Assembly (NCBI RefSeq): GCF_016864555.1
Contig: NZ_CP044011.1
Span: forward strand, 4,359,501 to 4,423,500
DNA: 64,000 nt
DNA from: Sinorhizobium sp. BG8
GTDB lineage: Bacteria > Pseudomonadota > Alphaproteobacteria > Rhizobiales > Rhizobiaceae
Reading direction: 5' to 3'
Shown here: positions 17,866-26,371 of the stretch, piece by piece
How positions within the stretch are numbered: the first letter of the stretch is position 1
Layout: every line of letters starts with the position of its first letter
The notes under the pieces: generated by a model
Told to the model about the DNA's origin: nothing
Database searches by the model: none
What the model saw: only the letters and a program-made list of their open reading frames with translations
Translations under genes and position numbers: made by a program

Positions 17866-18897
17866 CTACTTCTCGGTCAGCTTCAGTTCGATACGGCGGT
17901 TCGTGGCGCGGGCGGTGTCCGAGTCCGCCTGATCGATCGGCTGGAATTCGCCGAAGCCGGCTGCGACGAGCCGGTTGGCCGGCACGCCCCTGCTGATCAG
18001 GAACTTCACGACAGAGGTCGCGCGCGCGGAGGAGAGCTCCCAGTTGTCTGCATAGCGGCCGGTGCCCGAAAGGGGAACGTTGTCCGTGTGGCCGTCGACG
18101 CGCAGCACCCAGTTGATCTCGGCCGGTATCTCCTTGGCGAGATCGAGAAGCGCGGTTGCGAGCTTCGCCATCTCTACCTCGCCGGCAGGGTTCAGCTCGT
18201 TGCTGCCGGAGGGAAACAGCACTTCGGACTGGAATACGAACCGGTCTCCGACGATGCGGATGTTTTCGCGGTCCGAGAGGATCTCCCTGAGCCTGCCGAA
18301 GAAGTCCGACCGGTAGCGGTTCAGTTCCTGCACGCGTTGGGCAAGGGCCACGTTGAGGCGTCGGCCGAGATCCGCAATCTTGGCCTGCGACGACTGGTCC
18401 TTGGCTTCCGATGCCTGCAGGGCCTGTTCGATCGCCGCGATCTGGCTGCGAAGCGCCGAAATCTGCTGGTTGAGGATCTCGATCTGGCTCATCGCCCGGG
18501 CGCTCACTTGCTTCTCGGTATCGAGCGATTCCGTCAGCGTCCCGATCTGCGCATTGGCCGCCGCCGAGGCGCCGGACCCCTGGTCAAGAAGCTGCTGCAG
18601 GCGGGAACGCTCGCCCTCGGACTGGGCAAGGGAAGCCTGCAGGTTGGCAAGAGAATCCTCCAGATCCTGCTTCCCGCTCTTCTCAAGCGCCAGGAGTTGC
18701 GTGAGCTCGTTGATTTGGCTGGTCAGCCGGTTCAGAACATCGTCCTTGCCCGTAATCTCGCGGCTCAGGAAGAACTGCGCCAGCACGAAGACGCAGAGCA
18801 GGAACATGATCGAAAGCAGCAGGGTGGAGAGAGCGTCCACGAAGCCGGGCCAGTAGTCTATCGCCCGCTCGCTCCGGCGGTTGCGAGAGAGACCCAT
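17866..18897 (-). CDS. MotB/OmpA-like peptidoglycan-binding membrane protein
   Basis: A 343-residue protein with one N-terminal helix at about 19-43 (FVDALSTLLLSIMFLLC). The helix carries D21, in the position of the proton-binding aspartate of MotB-type stators. A long coiled coil follows (about 50-190; ALRSQIAAIEQALQ), then an OmpA-type peptidoglycan-binding domain from about 210 (DGHTDNVPL; SSARATSVVKFL). It is separated by only 2 bases from the upstream MotA/ExbB-like gene, so the two form one unit. Predicted role: inner-membrane proton-driven complex anchored to the cell wall. The architecture recalls ZorB, but no other Zorya genes are present. Confidence 0.85.
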   Translation of the reverse strand: MGLSRNRRSERAIDYWPGFVDALSTLLLSIMFLLCVFVLAQFFLSREITGKDDVLNRLTSQINELTQLLALEKSGKQDLEDSLANLQASLAQSEGERSRLQQLLDQGSGASAAANAQIGTLTESLDTEKQVSARAMSQIEILNQQISALRSQIAAIEQALQASEAKDQSSQAKIADLGRRLNVALAQRVQELNRYRSDFFGRLREILSDRENIRIVGDRFVFQSEVLFPSGSNELNPAGEVEMAKLATALLDLAKEIPAEINWVLRVDGHTDNVPLSGTGRYADNWELSSARATSVVKFLISRGVPANRLVAAGFGEFQPIDQADSDTARATNRRIELKLTEK

Positions 18898-18899
18898 GC

Positions 18900-19979
18900 C
18901 TATTCGCCTCCAGCCCTGTCATGAATCTTGTCCTGCAGCCGCTCCTGCTGGCGATCGGATACGCCGGTGCGGCTCGCCAGGCGATCCAGCGTTCGGCGAA
19001 GTGCCTTGGCCTCTTCCTGCTGCGATTCGATCCAGTCGCGCAGCATCTGCTGCTCGCTGCGCATGTTCTTGACCAGCCCCTGGATGCCTTCTGCCAGGCT
19101 CGCCATGGCAGCACTTGAGCGGCTGTGTCCACCACCCTCCTGCGAAAGCTTGAGGATCTGCTCGGCCAGGGCGCGCATGTCGACCGAGTTGTCGGCAGAA
19201 ATCTCCGCCACCGCCGGAACCTCCGCGCCGACATCGGTTACCGAGGAAAGCCAGTTTTCGAGTTCAGTATAGAAACGGCTCTGGGCCCGCCCGGCCTGCA
19301 GATCGAGAAAGCCGAGAATCAGCGATCCGGAGAGGCCGAAGAGCGACGTCGAGAACGCGGTTCCCATTCCCTGCAGCGGCGTCGACAGGCCTTCCTTCAG
19401 GGTCGTCAGGATATCGCCCGAGGTGCCGGCGCCCGCGTCGAGAGACTGGATCACGGTGTTGATCGACCCGATCGTGCCGAGCAGGCCCCAGAAGGTACCG
19501 AGCAGGCCGAGGAAGACGAGCAGGCCGATCAGGTAGCGCGAGGTGTCACGTGATTCGTCTAGCCGCGACGCAAGCGAATCGAGGATGGAGCGAAGCGCCG
19601 TCGTGGAGATCGCCATCGAGTGACGGCGGCCGATCAGCGCACGCATCGGCGCAAGCAGCACGGGGTTGCGGCCAACCTTCTCGGCGCTTCCTGCGGCACG
19701 GAAGGAGTTGAACCACCGGACCTCTGGCCTCAACGCCAGAACATGGTTGAAAACCAATAGGATACCGATGATCAGGACGCCGAGAATGAGGCCGTTCAGA
19801 CCTGGATTGCTCAGAAATGCGGTATGCGCCTGCCGGAAAAGGATAGCGACGACAAACCCGACAATGATCAGAAAGATCACCATGATCCAGAAGAAGGACA
19901 TGGGACTCGAGAGCTTGTGGGAGTATTCACTCCCCGACTCGGCCGACGCTCCCCATCCCGACAGTGTCAGCTTTGCCAT
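18900..19979 (-). CDS. MotA/TolQ/ExbB-family proton channel protein
   Basis: A 359-residue inner-membrane protein. Predicted helices lie at about 29-49, 61-83, 149-172 and 206-227; the last two (FLGLLGTFWGLLGTI and GMGTAFSTSLFGL) hold the MotA/ExbB channel signature. After residue 228 comes an about 130-residue cytoplasmic helical tail. Start at MAKLTLSG, because the frame upstream lacks support. It is followed after 2 bases by the MotB/OmpA-like partner. Together they should form a proton-conducting stator-like complex. It is not a flagellar operon, and no flagellar gene is near. Confidence 0.85.
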   Translation of the reverse strand: MAKLTLSGWGASAESGSEYSHKLSSPMSFFWIMVIFLIIVGFVVAILFRQAHTAFLSNPGLNGLILGVLIIGILLVFNHVLALRPEVRWFNSFRAAGSAEKVGRNPVLLAPMRALIGRRHSMAISTTALRSILDSLASRLDESRDTSRYLIGLLVFLGLLGTFWGLLGTIGSINTVIQSLDAGAGTSGDILTTLKEGLSTPLQGMGTAFSTSLFGLSGSLILGFLDLQAGRAQSRFYTELENWLSSVTDVGAEVPAVAEISADNSVDMRALAEQILKLSQEGGGHSRSSAAMASLAEGIQGLVKNMRSEQQMLRDWIESQQEEAKALRRTLDRLASRTGVSDRQQERLQDKIHDRAGGE

Positions 19980-20082
19980 ATGTCCAGAGTCTCCTGCTGC
20001 CCTTAACGCCCGGAGACTAGAGGAAGATTGCGCCGAATTGAAGAGGATAGCTTTAACACCATCGCGATCATTTGCGCACATC

Positions 20083-20106
20083 CGCCGGCGCGGCTGAAGC
20101 CGCGCC
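20083..20106 (-). terminator. Hairpin downstream of suhB
   Basis: Perfect 11-bp inverted repeat CCGGCGCGGCT / AGCCGCGCCGG with a 2-base centre, 13 bases past the suhB stop. It has no U tract, so it is a strong hairpin of possible terminator or stabilising function. Confidence 0.5.
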
Positions 20107-20119
20107 GGGGCCTAGGCCG

Positions 20120-20920
20120 TCAGCGCTGCGGCACGGGGCGGTGCACGACCTCCATCAGCGCCTTGTGGATATGTTCGTTGCCTGCAACCATCGAGCCGGT
20201 TTCCAGCATGGCGTTGCCGCCGTTGAGGTCGGTGACGAAGCCGCCCGCCTCGCGGATGAGCAGGATGCCGGCTGAGATGTCCCAGGCCGCGAGGTCACGC
20301 TCCCAGAAGCCGTCGAAGCGGCCGGCCGCGACATAGGCGAGGTCGAGCGATGCCGCTCCCTGCCGGCGCACGCCGGCGACTTCACCCATCACGTGACGGA
20401 GTTCGATCAGGAACTTGCCGTGATTGCCGCGCCCGAGATGAGGAACGCCGCAGCCGACGACCGCATCCGACAGGCTCTTTCGCATGGCGACCCGAAGGCG
20501 CCGGTCATTGACGAAGGCGCCGCCGCCGCGTTCCGCGGTGAAGAGTTCGTCGGTGGCGGGGTTCAGGATCACAGCCGCGACGATCTCGCCGTTGCGCTCG
20601 AGCGCGATGGAGCTGGCGAAGCACGGTATGCCGTGCAGGAAGTTCGTGGTGCCGTCCAAGGGATCGACGATCCAGCGGTGCGCGCCGTCGGTTCCCTTGA
20701 TCTCTTCGCTCTCCTCACCGAGGAAGCCATAGGTCGGGCGCGCCTTCAGCAGTTCCTCGCGGATAAGCTTCTCGGCCTTGCGGTCGGCCTGCGAGACGTA
20801 GTCGCCTGGTCCCTTGAGCGAAACCTGCAGGTTCTGCACTTCGCCGAAGTCACGCGCGAGCGACTTGCCCGCCTTGAATGCGGCCTGAACCATGACGTTG
20901 AGAAGGGCTGAGCGAGCCAT
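20120..20920 (-). CDS. suhB: Inositol-1-monophosphatase family protein
   Basis: A 266-residue Mg-dependent phosphatase of the SuhB/IMPase family, dephosphorylating myo-inositol 1-phosphate or related sugar phosphates. Metal-site motifs are present: GEESEE near residue 68, WIVDPLDGTTNF near 85-96 and WDISAGILLIREAGG near 212. Start at MARSALLNVM, just before the usual family beginning. It lies 63 bp downstream of efp on the same strand, an order common in Rhizobiales. SuhB also affects transcription antitermination in enterics, but that role cannot be judged here. Confidence 0.9.
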   Translation of the reverse strand: MARSALLNVMVQAAFKAGKSLARDFGEVQNLQVSLKGPGDYVSQADRKAEKLIREELLKARPTYGFLGEESEEIKGTDGAHRWIVDPLDGTTNFLHGIPCFASSIALERNGEIVAAVILNPATDELFTAERGGGAFVNDRRLRVAMRKSLSDAVVGCGVPHLGRGNHGKFLIELRHVMGEVAGVRRQGAASLDLAYVAAGRFDGFWERDLAAWDISAGILLIREAGGFVTDLNGGNAMLETGSMVAGNEHIHKALMEVVHRPVPQR

Positions 20921-20983
20921 GTGGCATGTCCTTTGGTCTATCGGGCAAAGGCGCACGAGCCCTGCCGAGAAGCTTTTCCGATG

Positions 20984-21546
20984 TCAGTCTGCGCGGCGCA
21001 GATAGGTGATTTCATTGGTATCGACGAGAATGCGCTCGCCCGCCTCGACGAAGGGGGGACCAGAACGCGTACGCCGTTTTCGAGAATGGCGGGCTTGTAG
21101 GAAGATGCGGCAGTCTGGCCCTTGACGACCGGATCGGCCTCGGCGACCGTCAGCACGACCTGGTCCGGCAGGGAAACGCCGATAGGCTTGTCATCGTAGA
21201 GCTGCACTGTGACCATCATGCCGTCCTGCAGGAAGGCGGCGCGATCGCCGACGAAGTCCTTCTGCAGTTCGAGCTGGTCATAGCTTTCGGTATCCATGAA
21301 CACGAGGCCTTCGCCCTGCTCGAACAGGAACTGGAAGTCCTTGTTCTCCAGTTCGACGCGCTCCACCGTCTCGGACGAGCGGAAGCGCTCGTTGAGCTTC
21401 GTGCCGTCGATCAGGTTCTTGAGCTCGACCTGGTTGAAGGCGCCGCCCTTGCCCGGCTTCACCGTATTGCACTTCACGGCGGCCCAGAGCCCGCCATTGT
21501 GCTCGATAACGCTGCCCGGTCGGATTTCGCTGCCGCTGATCTTCAT
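20984..21546 (-). pseudogene. efp: Elongation factor P, frame broken by one missing base
   Basis: EF-P helps ribosomes pass proline stretches. The frame opens with [11 protein letters not shown] and keeps the modification-loop lysine K33 in KPGKGGAF. It is intact for about 160 codons, up to [10 protein letters not shown]. There the run of six G at 21053-21058 (C on the coding strand) puts translation out of frame, adding an aberrant tail to 20938. One more C restores the expected ending [22 protein letters not shown] and a TGA at 20984, giving 187 residues, exactly EF-P length. Because efp is rarely lost, a sequencing or assembly error is more likely than a true pseudogene. Confidence 0.88.
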
Positions 21547-21710
21547 GAACTGTTTCCGTAGAGAAATGGATGCGGCGCGGCGCTTGAAATGCGTCTGGCC
21601 CGCAACTGCGGCCTCCAAGACCACAAATCCCCCGAAGTTTCAAGCCTCGGGCCTTGCGTTCAGGTGCCACACGCGCGATCCCGCCGCGGGAACGCCGGGC
21701 AATCGGACCC

Positions 21711-22880
21711 TCAAGAAGAGGAGCGGAACTTGTTGGCAGCGTCGATCGCCGCCTTCTGCTGCTCGTCGGTGAGACCCAGATAGAAATCCTCGAGACCCGG
21801 ATCGTTGAGACCCGCGCGGCGCGACAGAACGAACCATTTCGCAGCCTCGATCGGGTTTTCTCGCGTCCCAATGGCATTGATGTAGAGATGGGAGAGACCG
21901 TTCTGCGCGGCAACGTTCCCGCCTTCCGCCGCCCTCTTCATCCAGCGGAAGCCTGCCTCGTAGTCACGCTTTCCCGCCGTCCCGTTCACCAACCAGACCG
22001 CGAGGTCGAACTGGGCGGTGTCGTAGCCGGCGCGTGCGGCCCTCAGCAGCCATTCGCGGGCCCGCTTTGTCTTCTCCGGGTCGAGGTTCTTCAGGTTGAG
22101 ATAGATCTGCGACAGCGCATACTGGGCATCGGCGATCCCCTGCTCGGCGGACTTCTCATAGTAAGGGAGGGCGTCACGAAGACCCTTTTCACCCGGCGAA
22201 TTGGCGACGAGCACCTGACCGTAGTTGAACTGGGCCGACGGATTTCCGAGGTCGGCCGCCTTCTTCATCATCTCGTCCGCCTTTTTGCGGTCCCGAGGAA
22301 CAAACTTGCCGTCCATCAGCATGAGGGCGTACCGGAACATGGCAGCAGGATTGCCATGTTCGGCTGCCTGCACGTACCAGAAGGCCGCTTCCTTCTGATT
22401 GCGCCTCACGCCAAGCCCCTGCCACAGGACCTCCGCCACGAGCGTCTGCGCCGCCGGATCGCCGAGTTGGGCCCGGGGAAGGGCAAGCTCCATGGCCGTC
22501 AGGTAGTAGCCGCGCTGGAATGCGCCATAGGCATCGTCGACCTTGCCCGTGAACGGCTTTTCCTTTGGCAGCTCGGGCAACTCGGCACCCATGCGCTCGA
22601 GCACATTGATGCCACTCGACGCGCCATCGGGCTTTTCGCCGTCTTTCTCCCCGGCCTTGTTCGGATCTCCGTCCGCCTGCTTCTCCGCCTCGGGAATAGT
22701 CGCGCCGAGCTTGTCCGGTACGGTGACGCGACCTTTCTTGAACTCCTGGGGAAGGTCCGGCTCACCCGCCTGGATCGCCTGGCCGGCCTGCGCCAGAGCA
22801 GGCGCGGGGGCGAGCACGGATTGTGCTGCGAGAAGCGCCAGGGCGAGGCCTGCGACGGACGGGGAGTAGGACTTGATCAT
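21711..22880 (-). CDS. Secreted Sel1-repeat (tetratricopeptide-like) protein
   Basis: A 389-residue protein with a signal peptide at about 1-30 (GLALALLAAQSVLAPAPALA). A proline- and charge-rich spacer follows, then from about residue 120 to 370 a series of Sel1-like repeats (for example QKEAAFWYVQAAEHGNPAAM; YEAGFRWMKRAAEGGNVAAQ). Such periplasmic repeats scaffold protein interactions; rhizobial ExoR is a relative with a signalling role, but this is not clearly ExoR. Start at MIKSYSPS. It is 7 bases downstream of the thiE-like gene on the same strand. Confidence 0.82.
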   Translation of the reverse strand: MIKSYSPSVAGLALALLAAQSVLAPAPALAQAGQAIQAGEPDLPQEFKKGRVTVPDKLGATIPEAEKQADGDPNKAGEKDGEKPDGASSGINVLERMGAELPELPKEKPFTGKVDDAYGAFQRGYYLTAMELALPRAQLGDPAAQTLVAEVLWQGLGVRRNQKEAAFWYVQAAEHGNPAAMFRYALMLMDGKFVPRDRKKADEMMKKAADLGNPSAQFNYGQVLVANSPGEKGLRDALPYYEKSAEQGIADAQYALSQIYLNLKNLDPEKTKRAREWLLRAARAGYDTAQFDLAVWLVNGTAGKRDYEAGFRWMKRAAEGGNVAAQNGLSHLYINAIGTRENPIEAAKWFVLSRRAGLNDPGLEDFYLGLTDEQQKAAIDAANKFRSSS

Positions 22881-22887
22881 GCCGCTA

Positions 22888-23541
22888 CTATTCTTCAAAC
22901 CGTGGCGCTTTTTCGTCAAGAAGCGCGTTCGCCGTGGCCACGACCTGCGCCGCCCGGGAGGGGTCGGCAAAAACCGCCTGGCACAGCGCCACGAACTCCG
23001 CGCCCGTCTCGGCGACCGACACCACGGAATCGGGATCGGTTCCGCCCATGACGATGCAGGGGATCTCGACCATCGAGGCCCACCACTCGCCGAGCGCCAG
23101 GTTCTTCGGATGCGCTTCCGGCTTGATGTCTCCGCCGATCTTGCCGAAGAAGATGTAGTCGGGCTGCACCTCGCCGATCTCCAGCGACTTGTGACGATCC
23201 GTGGCGTTTCCGGCACCGATGATCAGCTTTGGCGAAAATTTCTCCACCGCCTCGGCGACAGAGGCCAGGTCACCCGTCAGGTGCAGGCCGTCCGCCTTGG
23301 CGCGCCCCGCGACACGACTGTCTCCCGCGATGAGCGCCGCTGCACCCGCCGCCTGGATCACAGGAACCAGGGCCTCCGCGTGCTTCTGGAAGACACCGTC
23401 GTCCAATCCGTACTGCGGAAGGATCACGGAGGCGACATCACCGCCCTTCAGTGCGTCCGCAAGCATCGTCTGGCGGGCAGCCAGGTCATCGCTTTCCGGA
23501 ACGATCAGAACAAGACGGCAGCGATCGTCGATTTCACTCAT
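22888..23541 (-). CDS. thiE: Thiamine phosphate synthase family protein
   Basis: A 217-residue TIM-barrel protein of the ThiE/TenI family. ThiE joins the thiazole and pyrimidine phosphates to thiamine phosphate. Supporting features are LVLIVPESDD at the first strand, the DGLHLTGD motif near residue 84, PDYIFFGKIGG near 128 and PCIVMGGTDPDSV near 160. The usual ThiE GPIFPT loop reads FFGKIGG here, so a divergent or TenI-like activity is possible. It is not next to other thi genes; the Sel1-repeat gene follows after 7 bases. Confidence 0.7.
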   Translation of the reverse strand: MSEIDDRCRLVLIVPESDDLAARQTMLADALKGGDVASVILPQYGLDDGVFQKHAEALVPVIQAAGAAALIAGDSRVAGRAKADGLHLTGDLASVAEAVEKFSPKLIIGAGNATDRHKSLEIGEVQPDYIFFGKIGGDIKPEAHPKNLALGEWWASMVEIPCIVMGGTDPDSVVSVAETGAEFVALCQAVFADPSRAAQVVATANALLDEKAPRFEE

Positions 23542-23643
23542 CGGCTTTCCAATTCAACATGAGAGGTCACGCAGGCACACCGAGGCTCGTATTTCCCGCA
23601 CAAAGCCGATAAACCGATTGCCGAACAGGATCAATTGCCCTTG

Positions 23644-24414
23644 ATGGATATCGACCCCACCATATACCTGGCGGCCGTTCCGGCCGTCATTCTTGTCGGA
23701 TTGACGAAAGGCGGAATGGGCGAGGCGCTTGCCCTGCTGGGCGTGCCCATACTCGCGATGGCCATCCCGCCCGCGCAGGCGGCGGCAATCCTCCTGCCCA
23801 TCCTGATCGTGATGGACATGGTTTCGCTGTGGATCTGGCGCAGCAGCAACAACCGGCGCCTTATCGAGATCATGCTGCCCGGCGCGCTGATCGGCATCTT
23901 CGTCGGCTGGGCGACATCCGCCTACGTGCCGCGCGACGCCCTTCGCTTTATCATCGGCGTGATCACCATCCTCTTCGCGGTGCGGTATTTCTATACTCGC
24001 TGGCAGGCGCGCTTCGGCATCCTGGTCGCGCCGAAACCCCACCGCCTGGTGCCGGCCGTCTTGCTCAGCACGCTTTCGGGCTATGGCAGCTTCGTCGCGC
24101 ATGCGGGCGGTGCACCCTTCCAGATCTACGGGCTGCCCCTGAAACTTCCTCCCCGCGACTATACGGGGGCCGCCGTCCGCTTCTTTGCAATCCTGAATGC
24201 GGTAAAGCTCATTCCCTATTTCGCGCTCGGCCAGCTCGACACCGCCAACCTCTACATATCGGCGACCCTCGTCCCCCTCGCAGCCATTGCAACAATGATC
24301 GGCGGCTTCCTGATCAAGCGCATGAAGCCGGAAGTGTTCTATCCGTTCATGTACACGATGGCCCTTCTCGCAGGGATCAAACTGGCGGCCGATGGTCTGA
24401 TGGCGCTCGTCTGA
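23644..24414 (+). CDS. TauE/SafE-family membrane permease
   Basis: A 256-residue polytopic protein, normal length for TauE/SafE (DUF81) anion or sulfur-compound exporters. Eight or so hydrophobic segments include YLAAVPAVILVGLTKGGMG at the N-terminus and AATLVPL-type helices later. The family glycine-rich motif GYGSFVAHAGGAPFQIY lies in the middle and marks the second repeat. Start at ATG 23644; a TTG lies three codons upstream. It diverges from thiE. The substrate is unknown. It is followed by a perfect hairpin and then the MITE-like element. Confidence 0.87.
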   Translation: MDIDPTIYLAAVPAVILVGLTKGGMGEALALLGVPILAMAIPPAQAAAILLPILIVMDMVSLWIWRSSNNRRLIEIMLPGALIGIFVGWATSAYVPRDALRFIIGVITILFAVRYFYTRWQARFGILVAPKPHRLVPAVLLSTLSGYGSFVAHAGGAPFQIYGLPLKLPPRDYTGAAVRFFAILNAVKLIPYFALGQLDTANLYISATLVPLAAIATMIGGFLIKRMKPEVFYPFMYTMALLAGIKLAADGLMALV

Positions 24415-24421
24415 CACCATT

Positions 24422-24445
24422 GCACTCCCTCTCCGGAGGGAGTGC
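24422..24445 (+). terminator. Hairpin after the TauE/SafE gene
   Basis: Perfect 10-bp stem GCACTCCCTC / GAGGGAGTGC with tetraloop TCCG, 7 bases after the stop. No U tract follows. It probably marks the 3' end of the permease mRNA. Confidence 0.6.
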
Positions 24446-24456
24446 CGCAATGCGGT

Positions 24457-24728
24457 CTAGAGCGCGTTGTGGCTCATCAGCCTCATTCTGCCAGATGAAT
24501 TTGTGTCAGGATCGAGGCTTTTGGCAAAGGCGTACCATAACGTACGGCTGCGCCAAAAGCCGACGAGAATGGCGCAAATCCATCCGGCCCAGAGGGTTGG
24601 TCGAAACCGGGCGCCCCCGGCGTCGAAGGGTTTGGCCGTAGCTGAGGCTACGACCTTCTCCCTTCTTCTGGCGGATCATCCCGGTTTGGACCAACAGAAT
24701 GAGGCTGATGAACCGCAACGCGAACTAG
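24457..24728. mobile_element. MITE-like element with CTAG ends and 34-bp inverted repeats
   Basis: About 272 bp bounded by CTAG on both sides. The left end (24457-24490) and the right end (24695-24728) are inverted copies with only four mismatches; each contains CGCGTTG and TCATCAGCCTCATTCTG. Inside are further stems: GGCTTTTGGC (24516-24525) with GCCAAAAGCC (24552-24561), and CGTAGC TGAG GCTACG (24637-24652). There is no transposase frame. CTAG target and ends beginning GAGCGCGTT recall IS5-family (IS427 group) derivatives, so a non-autonomous relative is the best guess. It sits between the TauE gene and the ArsR gene. Confidence 0.72.
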
Positions 24729-24798
24729 TACGGAAGAACTAATGCGGCGATGCACAAATAGCTTGCCGACTTTGTTGCCTTGCCATAAATTTTTTAGC

Positions 24799-25059
24799 AT
24801 GGCGAGCACGGATCCCTTTGCAGCGATTGCCGACCCGAACCGCAGATTTCTGCTGGAGGAACTTCGCCGCGCTCCGAAGACCGTCAACGAACTCTCGCAA
24901 GGCCTGCCGATCAGTCGCCCGGCGGTCTCGCAGCATCTCAAGGCCCTTCTCGACAGCAATCTCGTCAGCGTGACGTCCAAGGGGACGAAGCGGATCTACG
25001 CGATCAACAACAAGGGCTTCAACAGGCTGAATTTCTGGCTGGATCAGTTCTGGGTCTGA
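24799..25059 (+). CDS. ArsR-family winged-helix transcriptional regulator
   Basis: An 86-residue single-domain regulator. The helix-turn-helix is ELSQGLPISRPAVSQHLKALLDSNLV (about residues 34-58), preceded by FAAIADPNRRFLLEEL, the usual ArsR first helix. There are no cysteines or clustered histidines in the sensor positions, so it is not an obvious metal sensor. Its length is short, near the minimal fold. Start at MASTDPF. The gene begins 70 bp from the MITE-like element, which may supply or disrupt upstream control. No adjacent target gene is evident. Confidence 0.8.
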   Translation: MASTDPFAAIADPNRRFLLEELRRAPKTVNELSQGLPISRPAVSQHLKALLDSNLVSVTSKGTKRIYAINNKGFNRLNFWLDQFWV

Positions 25060-25087
25060 GCGCTTTCCGGTACCCGGAAAAAATAGC

Positions 25088-25117
25088 GCCCCGGCCGCCT
25101 GTCCTGACGGCCGGGGC
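25088..25117 (+). terminator. Hairpin after the ArsR gene
   Basis: Perfect 10-bp stem GCCCCGGCCG / CGGCCGGGGC with a 10-base loop, 28 bases after the stop, followed by TTCG. A smaller TTTCCGG / CCGGAAA stem lies just before it. Probable terminator with a poor U tract. The rest of 25118-25256 shows no gene. Confidence 0.5.
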
Positions 25118-25256
25118 TTCGAACCACTCGGCAACTCTAAAGGAAAGTGCAGCGGGCTTGGGACCCTCGCATGCGGCTCGATCTGTCGAGCCCTTCCCTA
25201 AATCTTACTCCTACCCTTCGCGGCCCCTGTCTCTTCTCGGAATGTACCGAACCTGC

Positions 25257-25430
25257 TCAATGAGTCGTTGAACGAAGTCTTTCAATTTCGTCCTTGATGC
25301 GCAGCTTCCTCCGCTTGATGTCAGCAATAAGCTGATCTTCCGAAGAAGGACGTGTCATCGCCGCGTGAAGTTCTTCCTCCAAGGCGACGTGCTTCTTCTC
25401 AAGCGTGGCAAGATGAGCCTCAATCGTCAT
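25257..25430 (-). CDS. YdcH/DUF465 family protein
   Basis: A 57-residue helical protein with the DUF465 pattern: EAHLATLEKKHVALEEEL, then RRKLRIKDEIERL at the C-terminus. Members are small cytosolic coiled-coil proteins of unknown function. Start at ATG 25430; the upstream extension lacks support. A second DUF465 gene lies about 220 bp away on the opposite strand, so the two are divergent paralogues. Confidence 0.75.
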   Translation of the reverse strand: MTIEAHLATLEKKHVALEEELHAAMTRPSSEDQLIADIKRRKLRIKDEIERLRSTTH

Positions 25431-25647
25431 GTGCCAGTTCCTTCCCTTATGTTCGCATCTGTTCTCATTCGTTCCAGATGATCCAGGTTGCAACAATTCG
25501 AGTGTGCCATGCTATTTTTCATTTGTCGAAGGCGAAATCGTGGCGAAGGATAACTTCCCGTTACCCCGGCTTTCGTGGTAGGAGCAGCGTTCGAACTGGC
25601 GGGTAACGGCATACGGCCGCCATCGGAAATGACGGGGAACGAAGAGC

Positions 25648-25851
25648 ATGGCAGACCAGGAGCAGGCGGAATTGAGGCTTACCGTGGCGCGTTTGCGCCA
25701 GGAGCACGAGGACTATGACGCTGCTATCAACGCCATGATCCAGACCGGGTGCGAAGCACTCAGAATCCAGCGAATGAAGAAAAAGAAACTCGTGCTCAAG
25801 GATCGCATTTCCAAGCTCGAAGACCAGATCATTCCAGACATCATCGCCTGA
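25648..25851 (+). CDS. YdcH/DUF465 family protein
   Basis: A 67-residue helical protein. [19 protein letters not shown] and [19 protein letters not shown] fit DUF465. The KKKKLVLKD segment corresponds to the RRKLRIKD of the paralogue at 25257. It ends 16 bases before purE, so it is probably the first gene of a DUF465-purE-purK unit. No function is established. Upstream bases 25431-25647 hold the divergent promoter region. Confidence 0.78.
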   Translation: MADQEQAELRLTVARLRQEHEDYDAAINAMIQTGCEALRIQRMKKKKLVLKDRISKLEDQIIPDIIA

Positions 25852-25867
25852 ACCGGAAACGCCGACG

Positions 25868-26371
25868 TTGAAGACAACAGAAACGCCACCCGTCGCTATC
25901 ATCATGGGCAGCCAGTCCGACTGGGAGACGATGAAGAATGCGGCCGACACGCTCGATGCCCTAGGCGTCGACTATGAAGCCCGCATCATATCGGCACACC
26001 GCACGCCCGATCGGCTTGTGGAATTCGCAAAGGGGGCGCGGGCGGAAGGCTTCAAGGTCGTCATCGCCGGAGCCGGCGGTGCCGCTCACCTTCCGGGCAT
26101 GACGGCGGCCATGACGCCCCTGCCCGTCTTCGGGGTCCCGGTCCAGTCCCGGGCGCTTTCCGGCAAGGACAGCCTCCTCTCGATCGTCCAGATGCCTGCC
26201 GGCATTCCGGTCGGCACGCTCGCGATCGGCAAGGCGGGCGCAGTCAATGCCGCGCTTCTCGCCGCCGCCGTTCTGGCGCTCGGAGATCCGGAGCTGGCCC
26301 ACCGTCTTGACGAATGGCGCGAAGCACAGACCGCATCGGTCGCCGAATATCCCGTGGACGACCCCCTATGA
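25868..26371 (+). CDS. purE: N5-carboxyaminoimidazole ribonucleotide mutase (PurE)
   Basis: A 167-residue class I PurE, converting N5-CAIR to CAIR in purine synthesis. Signature segments: [12 protein letters not shown] near residue 12, ISAHRTPDR near 40 with the catalytic histidine, and [14 protein letters not shown] near 70. The only start giving a full N-terminus is TTG at 25868; no ATG or GTG precedes the first strand, so start codon use is unusual. The last codons overlap the purK start as ATGA, showing translational coupling. Confidence 0.93.
   Translation: MKTTETPPVAIIMGSQSDWETMKNAADTLDALGVDYEARIISAHRTPDRLVEFAKGARAEGFKVVIAGAGGAAHLPGMTAAMTPLPVFGVPVQSRALSGKDSLLSIVQMPAGIPVGTLAIGKAGAVNAALLAAAVLALGDPELAHRLDEWREAQTASVAEYPVDDPL

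Noticed and set aside
17866-19979. A complete Zorya defence system
   Set aside because: Only the MotA/MotB-like pair is present; the flanking genes are suhB, efp and an ABC exporter, with no helicase or nuclease partner.
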